Source: an uncultured Bacteroidales bacterium (GTDB taxonomy: Bacteria; Bacteroidota; Bacteroidia; Bacteroidales; Bacteroidaceae). From it: a stretch of 46,880 nt of DNA. Below, piece after piece: positions 23,382 through 32,539 of the stretch. Made by a program: the position numbers and the translations under genes. The number at the start of each line of letters is the position of its first letter. Positions within the stretch are counted from its first letter, which is position 1. The notes below the pieces were generated by a model. The model was not told where the DNA came from. It searched no databases and saw only the letters and a program-made list of their open reading frames with translations. The stretch spans positions 1-46,880 of the forward strand of contig CADCGD010000047.1 of assembly GCA_902800925.1 (NCBI GenBank), read 5' to 3'.

Positions 23382-26300
23382 ATGCAAAACAAACTCTTTA
23401 GAATGATGTTGTTCCTGCTGACGATGCTCATCACCGTCGGCAGTACTGATGCAGCAAAGAAGGTGCATACGCTGGGTGACTCCACGATGGCACCGTATGA
23501 TGAGTCGGCCACCAATACGCGTGGTTGGGGAATGTACTTCGGCAATTTCCTCAGCAATGGGTGGACGTCAGTGAACTATGCCAAGGGAGGACGCGACTCC
23601 CGTGCTGGTTACAACGAACTGTGGCAGAATGCCAAGAACAATGTGGAGGCTGGCGACTATGTGCTCATCCAGTTTGCCCACAACGACACACAGTTCGGTG
23701 GAATGGACAATCTGGAACTGCAGGCTTATTATAATAAGATAGGTGATGCCACTAATGCTGCAGCTGTGAAGAAGGATGGTCGTGGCACCGTGCCCAACAG
23801 AACCTATAAGGAGTGTCTGAAGCAGATTGTCGATGCTGTCAAGGAGAAGGGTGCCATCCCCGTGCTGGTATCTTCCGTCTGCCGTTGTTATTTTACCAAT
23901 GGTGTAGCTCCCATCACACGTGCTGGCCGTCATGACATGGGCGACAAGTATCAGATCCTGACCGATAATGGTCCTGTCAACGGCACCAAGTTGGCTGAGG
24001 ACGACCATAGCTATGACTTCCGCTACCAGATGGAGCAGTTGGCTAAAGAAGAAAACGTCGATTTCATCGATATGACCACGGCTACCAAAGACCTCTATGA
24101 GAGCTATGGAACCTATGACAAGTGCTATGCTGCCCTCTTCGATAAAGGTGGTGAGAAGGACAATACCCACTATAACCTGACAGGTGCTCTGACGGCTGCA
24201 CGTCTCTGTGCACAGCTGATGAAAGATAAGGGTTTGCTGACAGATGGTATCGAGATTCCTACCGATTTATCCATATCTCCCTCTACTGTCGATTTAGGTG
24301 AAGGCTATCTTGGTAAGACTGCTATGAAAGAGATGACACTTAGCGGACTGGGACTGGATCCATCTGCGGGTTCTGTAACTATTACCGCCTCTGATGGCAT
24401 GATGCTTTCTACAGACAAACAGAATTGGGAAAATTCTCTTTCTGTTAAGTACGAGAATGGTACAGTTATCAAGACGTTCTATGCCAAGGTGAATCTGACC
24501 GCTGTAGGTCAGTATAACGGCACGGTGACTGCTACACAGGGCGACAAGAGTGTCAACGTACCCGTTACTATCAAGGTTGTTGAGTTGGGCGGTGGCGATC
24601 CCTTCACCGTCGGCTGGACCATGAACAATACTGACAAGGCAAAGGCTACCGTTACAGGTGATGCTACTGCTGCAGACGTGAAATACGAGGGTCTTGAGAC
24701 TTATGGATATGTTAATGGCTTTGGTGCTTTGATTGCTCCTACGGGCAGTACTGGCGCATGGCCCACAGCAGCCATCGACGATCAGAACCAGTATGTGCAG
24801 TTTGCCGTTACTGCCCCTGAGGGCAAGAAGCTGGACATCAACAGCATTGCTATGAATATCAAGGCACAGGGTGGTGGAGCACTCCAGTGTCACGTTTATT
24901 ATTCTACTGATGGCTTTGTGACACGCAAGACCATTTTCTCTACCAATGCTGCACTTACCAGCACTTGGAATGAAATCAGCAACGAGGATGTGGTCAAGGT
25001 GGAAGAGGGCGAGCAACTGCTCATCCGCGTCTATCCTTGGTCTGGACAAGTGGACAATGGTCGTTGGATATGTATCTCTGACGTCGCTGTCAGTGGACAG
25101 TCGAAGGATGCCGCTGGTGTGAACATTACAGGTTCCATATCTTACAAACTCGACAAGGGCGGACTGAACCAGGGCGACGATGTGGTCTTCGACCCAGAGA
25201 CGCTGAGTGCAGGTTTTGTTGGTAAGAAATGGTCGGCAGGCTCGGCTCTCACTGTTGAAGGTACCATCCAGTACGTAGGCAAGAACGATGAGAAGACCAA
25301 TCAGACAAAGATATATAATGGTACAGATGGCAGCTTCAGTAGTTCCGGCGGAGCCGACAATGCACTGACGTTGACGCTCACTCCTGAGGACGGCTTTACG
25401 TTTGTTCCCTCGAAAGTGAGTTTTAAGGCTGCCCGCTATGGCACTGACGGAGGTAATATCGGTGCTGCCGTCAAGGCAGGCGACAAAGAAGCAGTAATCG
25501 TTGATAACAAAGGGGTGAACCGTGGTGGAAAGAGTCTCGATATCGCCTCGTTCAGTGAGGAGGTCGATGGTATCTATGCCACTGCCGACAAGCCACTGGA
25601 ACTGAGTTTCTATTTCCTTAATCTTGGCAAAACCAAGTCGATGGGTCTTTCGGATGTGGTCATCGAAGGTCAGCTCGTTGGTGCTGCCCAGCAGGTAACG
25701 AAATATGTGCTGAATACGCTCGTGGAACCTGCTGAGGCTGGAAGCATCAGTCGTGAACCCGAACTGGAACAGTATAAGGAAGGTGCGCAAGTGGTGCTGA
25801 AGGCCACCAAGAACTTTGGTTATAAGTTCAAGGAGTGGCAGGACGCTACAGGTGCTCAGGTGAGCACGGAGGCAGAGACCACCGTTGTGATGGATGGTGA
25901 GAAAACCATGAAGGCCGTCTTCGAGCAGGTGAACGTCTATAAGGTGTCTGCTAAGGTCGTCAACGATGCCGAGCGTGAAGGCTTGGGCAGTGTGACGCTG
26001 ACCCCCAACGATCATAATGGTCAGTATGAGGAGGGTACCAAGATTACGGCTACGGCTAATGAGTCTAAGATTGTCAAGTTCCTCTCATGGACGGACGGCA
26101 ACGAGAATGCTAGTGCCGCTAAAGAGCGCGAGCTGACTGTCAACAGCGATATGGAGCTGGTGGCTAACTACGAGGTGCAGGACTTCATTGCTGTCTTCGA
26201 TGCCAGCAAGACAGTAGCCTACGACTACGAAGGAAAGCCTTTCACTGCCGATGAGGTGTGGGACGCCAATCGCAATGCCAAGTCATGCATCGTTAAACAG

Positions 26301-28454
26301 AGTGATGGTTCGCTGGTCTATTCTCAGAGCACAGGCACTCCCGTGGTGCGTAATCGCCAGAGCGTCGTATTATCCACTATCAACGGACTTTATCAGAACG
26401 GTTACAACACTGCAGAGATAGCCTGGCAGTATCAGTTCTCTACTGTTGGCTTCACGTCTGCTATCTTCACTGCTGATATGGCCGCCAAAAATGCGGCTAC
26501 GAAGAACTGGAAGGCACAGTACTCTGTGGATGGCACTACCTATAATGACCTTGGTGAGGCTTGGCAGATGACGGCCAACGTAGCTACTCCTTTGTCATTC
26601 ACGCTGCCTGCTGACGCTATTGGCAAGGAGACCGTATATATTCGTATCATGGGTACAGGTACTGAGTTGCTCAGCGACAAATATGCTTTCACTGCCGGTG
26701 AATTCTGCGGACTGAACTATGCAACCAATTCGGAATCAGGCGTAGGTAATGTCTATGTCCTGGGCGACGCTGTGGTCGTTGCCGACGAGACGGCTCCCGT
26801 GGTGACAGCAACTATCCCTGCAGACAACGCTACAGGCGTGAGCGCTACGGGCAAGATTACCATCACCTTCGATGAACGCATTGAGTCTGCTAACAGCGAT
26901 GGTGCTGTAACACTGGGCGACAAGGCGTTACAGCCAGAGTGGAGCAGCCGTTCGGTAAGCTTCAATTACAGCCAGTTGGACTATGGCACACAATACACCT
27001 TCCAGATGCCTGCCAACTACGTGCAGGACCGTTCGGAAAACAAGTATGCTCAGGCTGTGGTTATCAACTTCACCACCATGCAGCGTCCTACCGTTGCAAA
27101 GGCACTCTACGACTTCATTGTGCCCACCGATGGTACCATCGACGAGGCTTTGGCAGCTGCCAACAGTCGTCAGGACAAGACCACTCGTTTCCGCGTGTTC
27201 ATCAAGAACAGCGACAAGCCTTATGTGTTCCATCCCACAGGAAAGGTAACTGGCGGTGATGGTAACGAATACGACAATCCTACCTCTGTGCTGTCTGCTG
27301 CTAACACCAGCTTCATTGGTGAGTCAATGGAGGGTGTTGTGCTGACCAACATTACACCAGGTGCTACATGGAACAACGGCTTCGGTGACGCTTGTCCGTT
27401 GGAGGGCATCGGCAAGGGTGACGTGCTGCAGATTAAGGGTACGGACTGCTACTTCCAGAACCTGACTATCAAGACATCGATGGGTGATGCACATGGACGC
27501 GATATTGCCGTCAACGATCAGTCGAACCGCACCATCTTCAAGGATGCTTGTCTGTGGGGATATCAGGACACCTACGTATCAAACAACCAGAATGGTAAGT
27601 TCTACTTCGAGGGTGGCGTCATCCGTGGACGTACGGACTATATATGCGGTAAGGGTGATGCCTATTATAACAAGGTAACTTTCCGCCAGGTCAAGAGTGG
27701 CTATCTGGCTGTTCCCTCTGTTCCCAAGAAGTATGGCTATATCTTGCAGAGCTGTAAGATTGTAGGAGATACCGACGGTGTGAACGGTACCTATACCTTA
27801 GGTCGTCCATGGGGTCAGGGCACACCTATCGCCCTGTTCATCGACACCGAGATGGAGGTCGTTCCCTCTGCTATCGGCTGGAACGAGATGAGTGGTGGCT
27901 GGCCTGCCCGCTTCGCTGAGTATGGCTCGCATACTGCCAGTGGTGCTGCTGTAGACTTGAGCGGCCGTAAGACTATCTTTGCTGAGACCCACGAGAACAA
28001 TCCTGTGCTGACTGCTGAGGAGGCTGCCGTTCCTACACTCGCTACCGTCATGGGTCAGGACGACGACTGGCAGCCTGCACTGCTCACCGAGCAGGCTCCC
28101 GTGCCTACTGGTCTGCAGGCTAACGGCGGTGAACTGTCGTGGACGGGTAGTGACTACGCCCTGCTCTATGCCATCGTCAAAGACGGTGAGATTATCGCCT
28201 TCACCAAAGAGGTTGCCTATACGGCTACTGAGGATGGTGAATATGCTGTCCGTGCTGCCAACGAGATGGGTGGTCTGAGTGCTGCCTGTGCTGCCATCAA
28301 TGTCAACACTACTGGCATCACGAACAATAAGCGTGAAACAAGCACCAGTAACTGTTACTACGATGTGCAGGGACGTAAGCTACCTACGATGCAGCGTGGC
28401 TTGAACATCGTACGCATGAGTGATGGCACGACGAAAAAGGTGATGATAAAGTAA
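23382..28454 (+). CDS. Giant secreted pectin esterase: GDSL acetylesterase plus pectin methylesterase
   Basis: A 1690-residue secreted enzyme. After the signal peptide, a GDSL/SGNH domain (about 28-285) has GDST with Ser34, KGGRDSRAG, QFAHND and DNTHYN, like rhamnogalacturonan acetylesterases (CE12). The middle holds sugar-binding or spacer domains, two divergent repeat modules (about 775-930) and an SbsA-like Ig domain starting DETAPVVTATIPADNATGVS. The last catalytic part (about 1240-1570) is CE8 pectin methylesterase with GYQDTY, GRTDYICG and LGRPWGQG, so both aspartates and the arginine are kept. The end, CYYDVQGRKLPTMQRGLNI then VMIK, resembles a type IX secretion tail. The ATG at 23382 is chosen because the signal peptide starts there; the longer frame runs through terminator and promoter. 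Confidence 0.9.
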   Translation: MQNKLFRMMLFLLTMLITVGSTDAAKKVHTLGDSTMAPYDESATNTRGWGMYFGNFLSNGWTSVNYAKGGRDSRAGYNELWQNAKNNVEAGDYVLIQFAHNDTQFGGMDNLELQAYYNKIGDATNAAAVKKDGRGTVPNRTYKECLKQIVDAVKEKGAIPVLVSSVCRCYFTNGVAPITRAGRHDMGDKYQILTDNGPVNGTKLAEDDHSYDFRYQMEQLAKEENVDFIDMTTATKDLYESYGTYDKCYAALFDKGGEKDNTHYNLTGALTAARLCAQLMKDKGLLTDGIEIPTDLSISPSTVDLGEGYLGKTAMKEMTLSGLGLDPSAGSVTITASDGMMLSTDKQNWENSLSVKYENGTVIKTFYAKVNLTAVGQYNGTVTATQGDKSVNVPVTIKVVELGGGDPFTVGWTMNNTDKAKATVTGDATAADVKYEGLETYGYVNGFGALIAPTGSTGAWPTAAIDDQNQYVQFAVTAPEGKKLDINSIAMNIKAQGGGALQCHVYYSTDGFVTRKTIFSTNAALTSTWNEISNEDVVKVEEGEQLLIRVYPWSGQVDNGRWICISDVAVSGQSKDAAGVNITGSISYKLDKGGLNQGDDVVFDPETLSAGFVGKKWSAGSALTVEGTIQYVGKNDEKTNQTKIYNGTDGSFSSSGGADNALTLTLTPEDGFTFVPSKVSFKAARYGTDGGNIGAAVKAGDKEAVIVDNKGVNRGGKSLDIASFSEEVDGIYATADKPLELSFYFLNLGKTKSMGLSDVVIEGQLVGAAQQVTKYVLNTLVEPAEAGSISREPELEQYKEGAQVVLKATKNFGYKFKEWQDATGAQVSTEAETTVVMDGEKTMKAVFEQVNVYKVSAKVVNDAEREGLGSVTLTPNDHNGQYEEGTKITATANESKIVKFLSWTDGNENASAAKERELTVNSDMELVANYEVQDFIAVFDASKTVAYDYEGKPFTADEVWDANRNAKSCIVKQSDGSLVYSQSTGTPVVRNRQSVVLSTINGLYQNGYNTAEIAWQYQFSTVGFTSAIFTADMAAKNAATKNWKAQYSVDGTTYNDLGEAWQMTANVATPLSFTLPADAIGKETVYIRIMGTGTELLSDKYAFTAGEFCGLNYATNSESGVGNVYVLGDAVVVADETAPVVTATIPADNATGVSATGKITITFDERIESANSDGAVTLGDKALQPEWSSRSVSFNYSQLDYGTQYTFQMPANYVQDRSENKYAQAVVINFTTMQRPTVAKALYDFIVPTDGTIDEALAAANSRQDKTTRFRVFIKNSDKPYVFHPTGKVTGGDGNEYDNPTSVLSAANTSFIGESMEGVVLTNITPGATWNNGFGDACPLEGIGKGDVLQIKGTDCYFQNLTIKTSMGDAHGRDIAVNDQSNRTIFKDACLWGYQDTYVSNNQNGKFYFEGGVIRGRTDYICGKGDAYYNKVTFRQVKSGYLAVPSVPKKYGYILQSCKIVGDTDGVNGTYTLGRPWGQGTPIALFIDTEMEVVPSAIGWNEMSGGWPARFAEYGSHTASGAAVDLSGRKTIFAETHENNPVLTAEEAAVPTLATVMGQDDDWQPALLTEQAPVPTGLQANGGELSWTGSDYALLYAIVKDGEIIAFTKEVAYTATEDGEYAVRAANEMGGLSAACAAINVNTTGITNNKRETSTSNCYYDVQGRKLPTMQRGLNIVRMSDGTTKKVMIK

Positions 28455-28480
28455 TTAGGTATTAGTTCAATAGAATTTAA

Positions 28481-28509
28481 GGGAGGCTTGCCGTGATGGT
28501 AAGTCTCCC
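28481..28509. terminator. Bidirectional hairpin between pectin esterase and cydB
   Basis: GGGAGGCTTGCC, loop GTGAT and GGTAAGTCTCCC pair over 12 positions with two G-T pairs, and the flanks GAATT/AATTC can extend it. It sits between two convergent genes. Confidence 0.65.
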
Positions 28510-28538
28510 TCAATTCTTAACTTAATACGCACTATAAC

Positions 28539-29693
28539 TCAATACGCATGTCCGTCAGCAATCTCCTCCTTGTCGAGTTTCTTCTTGTCGAGGGCATACC
28601 AGGCATAGGCGATGTAGGCCAGCACGAAGGGGATGAGCAGTGACACGTAGAACATGGTGCGCAGGGTGAACTCACTGCTGCACGAGTTGGCAAGAGTCAA
28701 CGATGACTGCAGGTCGGCCGTAGAGGGGTAGTAGGCGGTGTGGTTCCATGCTGACATGAGCAGCAGGGGCAGTACGACGAGTACGACGCCAATACCAGCG
28801 GGCCAGATGCCCTGGATATAGTCCTTGGAGACGATGGTCTTTCCTATGGCAAAGAGCACCAGCACGACACCCGCGAGGAGTACGATGGTGAGGTACCACA
28901 TATCGATGAAGTTATGGAGGTACTTGTAGGGCTCCATGAAGATGAGGCCCTCGTCGTTGTAGGCATAGCCGTCCTTCAAGAGCAGGTGGACGAGATAGGC
29001 GACGAAGAGGATGAGGAAGGGCACGGCGGCACCGATGAGTCGTACGCTGGCGCGACTGCGGATATCCTCGTCGTTCACATTATTAATAATATATAAGGTG
29101 CCCAACACACGAGCCAGGAACATTACCGCCAGTCCGAAGACGAGCACCCACGGGTTCAGCAGGGCGTCGAGGCCGTGTGAGGCGTTAGCCCAGCGAGAGA
29201 TAGCCTCCCCCGACCCCTCCAAAAGGAGGGAAGAAAGCATAGAACTCTTAGAGACAATGAAGTTGGAACCCTCGAAGAAGGTGGCGACAGCACCGCCTAA
29301 GAGCAGGGGACCTACGAGACCATTGATGATGAGGAACCACTGGAAGGTCTTGGCACCTAGGATGTTGCCCAACTTGTTCTGGAACTCGTAGCTGACGGCC
29401 TGCAGGACGAAGGTGAACAGGATGGCCATCCACAGCCAGTAGGCTCCGCCGAAGCTGGTGGAGTAGAAGAGGGGGAAAGAGGCAAAGAATGCTCCTCCGA
29501 AGGTGACCAGCGTGGTGAACGTCAGCTCCCACTTACGACCTGTCGAGTTGATGATAAGTCGACGGCCTTCCTCGGTATATCCCAAAGAGCGTACCATGGA
29601 GTTGGCACCCTGTACGAACAGCAGGAAAACCAGCAGGGCTCCCAGCAGTGAAACCAGGAAGCACCAGTAGTGTTGTAAGAAATCGTATGTCAT
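28539..29693 (-). CDS. cydB: Cytochrome bd ubiquinol oxidase subunit II
   Basis: Second membrane subunit of the high-affinity terminal oxidase that passes electrons from quinol to oxygen; it supports CydA in the inner membrane. The 384 residues have about eight or nine hydrophobic segments and family patterns such as GRKWELTFTTLVTFGGAFFA near residue 50 and YYPS near residue 320. It follows cydA by 39 bases filled with a 9-base repeat. Residues about 150-165 (SSMLSSLLLEGSGE) come from a hairpin repeat read in frame, in a loop between membrane segments. Anaerobes such as Bacteroides use bd oxidase to survive nanomolar oxygen. Confidence 0.93.
   Translation of the reverse strand: MTYDFLQHYWCFLVSLLGALLVFLLFVQGANSMVRSLGYTEEGRRLIINSTGRKWELTFTTLVTFGGAFFASFPLFYSTSFGGAYWLWMAILFTFVLQAVSYEFQNKLGNILGAKTFQWFLIINGLVGPLLLGGAVATFFEGSNFIVSKSSMLSSLLLEGSGEAISRWANASHGLDALLNPWVLVFGLAVMFLARVLGTLYIINNVNDEDIRSRASVRLIGAAVPFLILFVAYLVHLLLKDGYAYNDEGLIFMEPYKYLHNFIDMWYLTIVLLAGVVLVLFAIGKTIVSKDYIQGIWPAGIGVVLVVLPLLLMSAWNHTAYYPSTADLQSSLTLANSCSSEFTLRTMFYVSLLIPFVLAYIAYAWYALDKKKLDKEEIADGHAY
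29203..29236. repeat. CCCTCC/GGAGGG hairpin repeat inserted in cydB
   Basis: CCCTCC, loop AAAA and GGAGGG (29215-29230) form a hairpin next to CTCCCCCGACC. The sequence is read in frame as LLLEGSGE and looks like a small dispersed repeat. Confidence 0.65.
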
Positions 29694-29699
29694 GGATTA

Positions 29700-29735
29700 A
29701 AGGAGTTAAAGGAGTTAAAGAAGTTAAAGAAGTTA
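29700..29735. repeat. TTAAAGRAG nine-base repeat between cydA and cydB
   Basis: Four units, TTAAAGGAG twice and TTAAAGAAG twice, fill the gap between the two genes on the minus strand and replace any clear ribosome binding site of cydB. Confidence 0.8.
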
Positions 29736-31316
29736 ATGGGTTTCCGGTCCCTTCTTAATCTGCTTCAGCAGGATGCTAATCTCTACGCAGAGCATCAGCG
29801 TGAAGAGGAACAGGAAGAGGAAGAACGTCAGGGCTACCGAGAAACTCTCGATGTCGCTGACACCCACCCATGTGGGCAGCATGTCCTGAATGGTCCAGGG
29901 CTGACGACCAAACTCTGCCACCAGCCAGCCGCTCTCTGAGGCGATGTAGGCCAGAGGTACCAGGAGGATTGCCAACCAGTAATGCCAGGCAGGCAGACCA
30001 GTGATGTCGTGACTGTCGGCCTGTGTCTCTGGCAGGATACCAACGGTAGCCAGCAGACGACGCGTAATCACAGAGATATACGGTATCTTAAACGACAGGA
30101 TAGCCAGTATCAGGAAGTAGAGGATGAACAGACACCCTGCACCTACCATGATGCGGAAAGCCCAGAAGTTGACCCAGATAGGTGGCACAATATCCTTCTT
30201 GTCCTTCACATACCCATAGCCGAAGTAAGGCATATTCTCGTTGAGTGTGTTCAACTGGTCTGCGAGTACCGATTCAGGGGCACCCTCAGCCTTTGCCTTA
30301 CGGTAGTCTGCAAGGGCCTGGATGGCCAGCTTACCGCGTTCTATCTTTTCATAGACGGAAGGTTCCACGGTACCATCGGCCTTCGTATATCCGTTGAGGA
30401 TGTCGTCGATGCCAGGCACAAAACCTTTGAAGTCGTTGGTCGCCATGAAACTCAAAGCATACGGTACCTCGATGCCAGGAACTATCGTCAGCCCCTGGCC
30501 ATAACCACCATCATACAAAGCCTCCATGGCAGCCAGTTTCATGGGTTGTACCTCAGCCACGCTCTGTGCTGACTTATGACCTGTCATGCCTGCACCCAGC
30601 GAGGCGATGAGTCCCACGACGGCAGCAATCTTGATACTCTCCTTAGCCAAACGAATCTCGCGCTTCTTCATCAGGTACCAGCATGAGACTGCTACGACGA
30701 AGATGGCACCGATAATCCAGGCGGAGATAACCGTGTGACAGAACTTGTCGATGGCAAACGGCGACAGCGCCACGTCGAGGAAACTGACCATCTCGTTGCG
30801 CATGGTGTCAGGATTGAAGGCACAGCCCACAGGATACTGCATCCATGCGTTAGCCACCAATATCCACCAGGCAGAAATCGTGGCACCCAGACCTGTCAGC
30901 CACGTTGAGGCCAGATGGAAGCCTGGCGATACCTTCTTCCATCCGAAGTACATTACGGCCACAAAGGTAGACTCCATGAAGAAGGCCACAATACCCTCGA
31001 TGGCCAATGGCGCTCCGAAGATGTCACCTACAAACCAGGAGTAGTTTGACCAGTTGGTGCCAAACTCAAACTCCAGAATGATTCCCGTAGCAACACCCAT
31101 GGCGAAGTTGATGCCGAAGAGGCGTTGCCAGAACTGGGCTGCGTCACGCCAGAAGGTGTCTCTTGTACGATACCAGCATGTCTCGACGATCCCCATGATA
31201 ACAGCCAGTCCCAATGTCAGGGGCACGAAGAGCCAGTGGTAGATAGCAGTCAGTGCAAACTGTGCCCTTGCCCAGTCGATGGAGTGGTTGCTAATGGTTA
31301 ATAATAAATCATTCAT
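29733..31316 (-). CDS. cydA: Cytochrome bd ubiquinol oxidase subunit I
   Basis: Main subunit carrying the three hemes of the bd oxidase and the quinol site. In the 527 residues the axial histidine of heme d/b595 type is His27 in ALTAIYHWLFVPLTLG, and KFCHTVISAWIIG near residue 190 supplies the second histidine. FGTNWSNYSWFVGDIFGAPL and FFMESTFV are family signatures, and the region NFWAFRIMVGAG carries the conserved methionine. The periplasmic Q-loop (about 260-390) is moderate in length. The gene follows the DUF4492 gene by 29 bases and precedes cydB, an arrangement common in Bacteroidales. Confidence 0.95.
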   Translation of the reverse strand: MNDLLLTISNHSIDWARAQFALTAIYHWLFVPLTLGLAVIMGIVETCWYRTRDTFWRDAAQFWQRLFGINFAMGVATGIILEFEFGTNWSNYSWFVGDIFGAPLAIEGIVAFFMESTFVAVMYFGWKKVSPGFHLASTWLTGLGATISAWWILVANAWMQYPVGCAFNPDTMRNEMVSFLDVALSPFAIDKFCHTVISAWIIGAIFVVAVSCWYLMKKREIRLAKESIKIAAVVGLIASLGAGMTGHKSAQSVAEVQPMKLAAMEALYDGGYGQGLTIVPGIEVPYALSFMATNDFKGFVPGIDDILNGYTKADGTVEPSVYEKIERGKLAIQALADYRKAKAEGAPESVLADQLNTLNENMPYFGYGYVKDKKDIVPPIWVNFWAFRIMVGAGCLFILYFLILAILSFKIPYISVITRRLLATVGILPETQADSHDITGLPAWHYWLAILLVPLAYIASESGWLVAEFGRQPWTIQDMLPTWVGVSDIESFSVALTFFLFLFLFTLMLCVEISILLKQIKKGPETH

Positions 31317-31345
31317 AGCTTTTTATGTTTTAGGATTTGTAATTT

Positions 31346-31561
31346 TTATTTCTTTAGTATCTGGGTTGCCACAAACTCTGATTCCTTTCCTTCGTCAGCA
31401 TGGGTGCTGATATAGTTGGGGAAAAAGAATATCTTCAAGATGACAAAGATGATGAACAGCTTAATCAGAATGATTGCCCACAGGGTACGGCCTAACGTCA
31501 TTTGGCGAAAGCCGTCTCTGTAAAGGTCGAAAGCCCTGTATAGCCAGTTTTTTTTGTCCAT
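31346..31561 (-). CDS. DUF4492 small membrane protein
   Basis: A 71-residue protein with one central hydrophobic segment (LWAIILIKLFIIFVILKIFF). The opening MDKKNWLYRAFDLYRDGFRQ and TLGRTLW are typical of DUF4492, a family found directly upstream of cydA in Bacteroidota. It may be an assembly or accessory subunit of the oxidase, comparable in place though not in sequence to CydX; this is inference from context. The ATG at 31561 is preferred over the GTG one codon earlier. A promoter box lies about 30 bases upstream. Confidence 0.85.
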   Translation of the reverse strand: MDKKNWLYRAFDLYRDGFRQMTLGRTLWAIILIKLFIIFVILKIFFFPNYISTHADEGKESEFVATQILKK

Positions 31562-31591
31562 CACGATGCTCTCTTTGCGTTAATAATGTTG

Positions 31592-31599
31592 CAAATATA
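31592..31599 (-). promoter_or_regulatory. -7 box of the DUF4492-cydAB operon
   Basis: TATATTTG on the minus strand matches TAnnTTTG and lies 30 bases before the start codon; a TTG lies about 20 bases further upstream. Confidence 0.6.
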
Positions 31600-31660
31600 G
31601 TAAATAAATTCAAAACTACCAAGTTTTCTTTGGTATTTCGTGGAAAAAGTTTAACTTGTT

Positions 31661-32539
31661 ATGAATAACAAGAAAATTGTACTGCCCTTAGTGGTGGTTA
31701 TTGCGTTGTTAGTAGCAGGAATTGTTTATCTCACGATCAGTCTCAATGAGGAGAAGCAGGTAAACAAGGACATGCAGGAATTGGCTGTTCTGGAGAAGCA
31801 GGAGATGGAAAATGAATACCAGCAGTTTGCCGACCAGTACAGCGAGATGAAGACGCGCATTAACAATGACTCTATCGTGGCCCAGCTGACCCGTGAGCAG
31901 GAGCATACCCAGCAGTTGCTCGAGGAACTGCGTAAGACGAAGGCTGACGATGCTGCTGAGATTACCCGCTTGAAGAAGGAGTTGGCAACCGTTCGTGCCG
32001 TACTGCGCAGCTATGTTCTTCAGATTGACTCGCTGAACCAGCTGAATGCTGAACTGATGGACGAGAACAATCGTGTGCGTTCAGAGTTGGAGATGACCAA
32101 CCAGCAGAACCAGCAGTTGGCATCGAGCAATATGACGCTGTCAGAGAAGGTGGCTATCGCCTCTCAGCTGAATGCCACTAATATCTCACTGACTCCGCTG
32201 AATAAGAAGAATAAGGACAACAAGTATATGAAGAAGGCCCGCACGCTGCTCGTCGGCTTCAATATTGCCCGTAACGTAACAGCGGCCAATGGAACCCGTG
32301 AGATTTTTGTGCGTGTAACCACTCCGATGGGTGATGTCCTCAATGGTGGTGGCTCGTTCCAGTATGAGGATCGTCAGTTGGTTTACACCATGAAGCGTTC
32401 TATCGACTATAGTGGCGAGGAGACCTCAGTGACTGCTACATGGCCCATCAATGAGACCTTGGCAGGTGGCTCTTACAACGTCAGCATTTTTGCCGACGGT
32501 AATATGATTGGCTCAAGAAACTTTACGTTTGAAAAATAA
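31661..32539 (+). CDS. Membrane-anchored coiled-coil protein of unknown function
   Basis: A 292-residue protein. One N-terminal membrane segment (about 6-26, IVLPLVVVIALLVAGIVYL) anchors a long coiled coil (about 30-170, with many E, Q, L and K and no proline). The C-terminal 110 residues (from about 185, KKARTLLVGFNIARN to RNFTFEK) look like a beta-rich domain. Similar proteins occur widely in Bacteroidota but I know of no assigned function. The tolC start follows its stop codon directly, so it is the first gene of the exporter operon and could help to span the periplasm or set the complex in the envelope. That role is inferred from position only. Confidence 0.75.
   Translation: MNNKKIVLPLVVVIALLVAGIVYLTISLNEEKQVNKDMQELAVLEKQEMENEYQQFADQYSEMKTRINNDSIVAQLTREQEHTQQLLEELRKTKADDAAEITRLKKELATVRAVLRSYVLQIDSLNQLNAELMDENNRVRSELEMTNQQNQQLASSNMTLSEKVAIASQLNATNISLTPLNKKNKDNKYMKKARTLLVGFNIARNVTAANGTREIFVRVTTPMGDVLNGGGSFQYEDRQLVYTMKRSIDYSGEETSVTATWPINETLAGGSYNVSIFADGNMIGSRNFTFEK

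Noticed and set aside
24294-26015. A 573-codon open frame on the minus strand
   Set aside because: It lies opposite the pectin esterase gene, whose domains and signal peptide are clear; the minus-strand product resembles no family.
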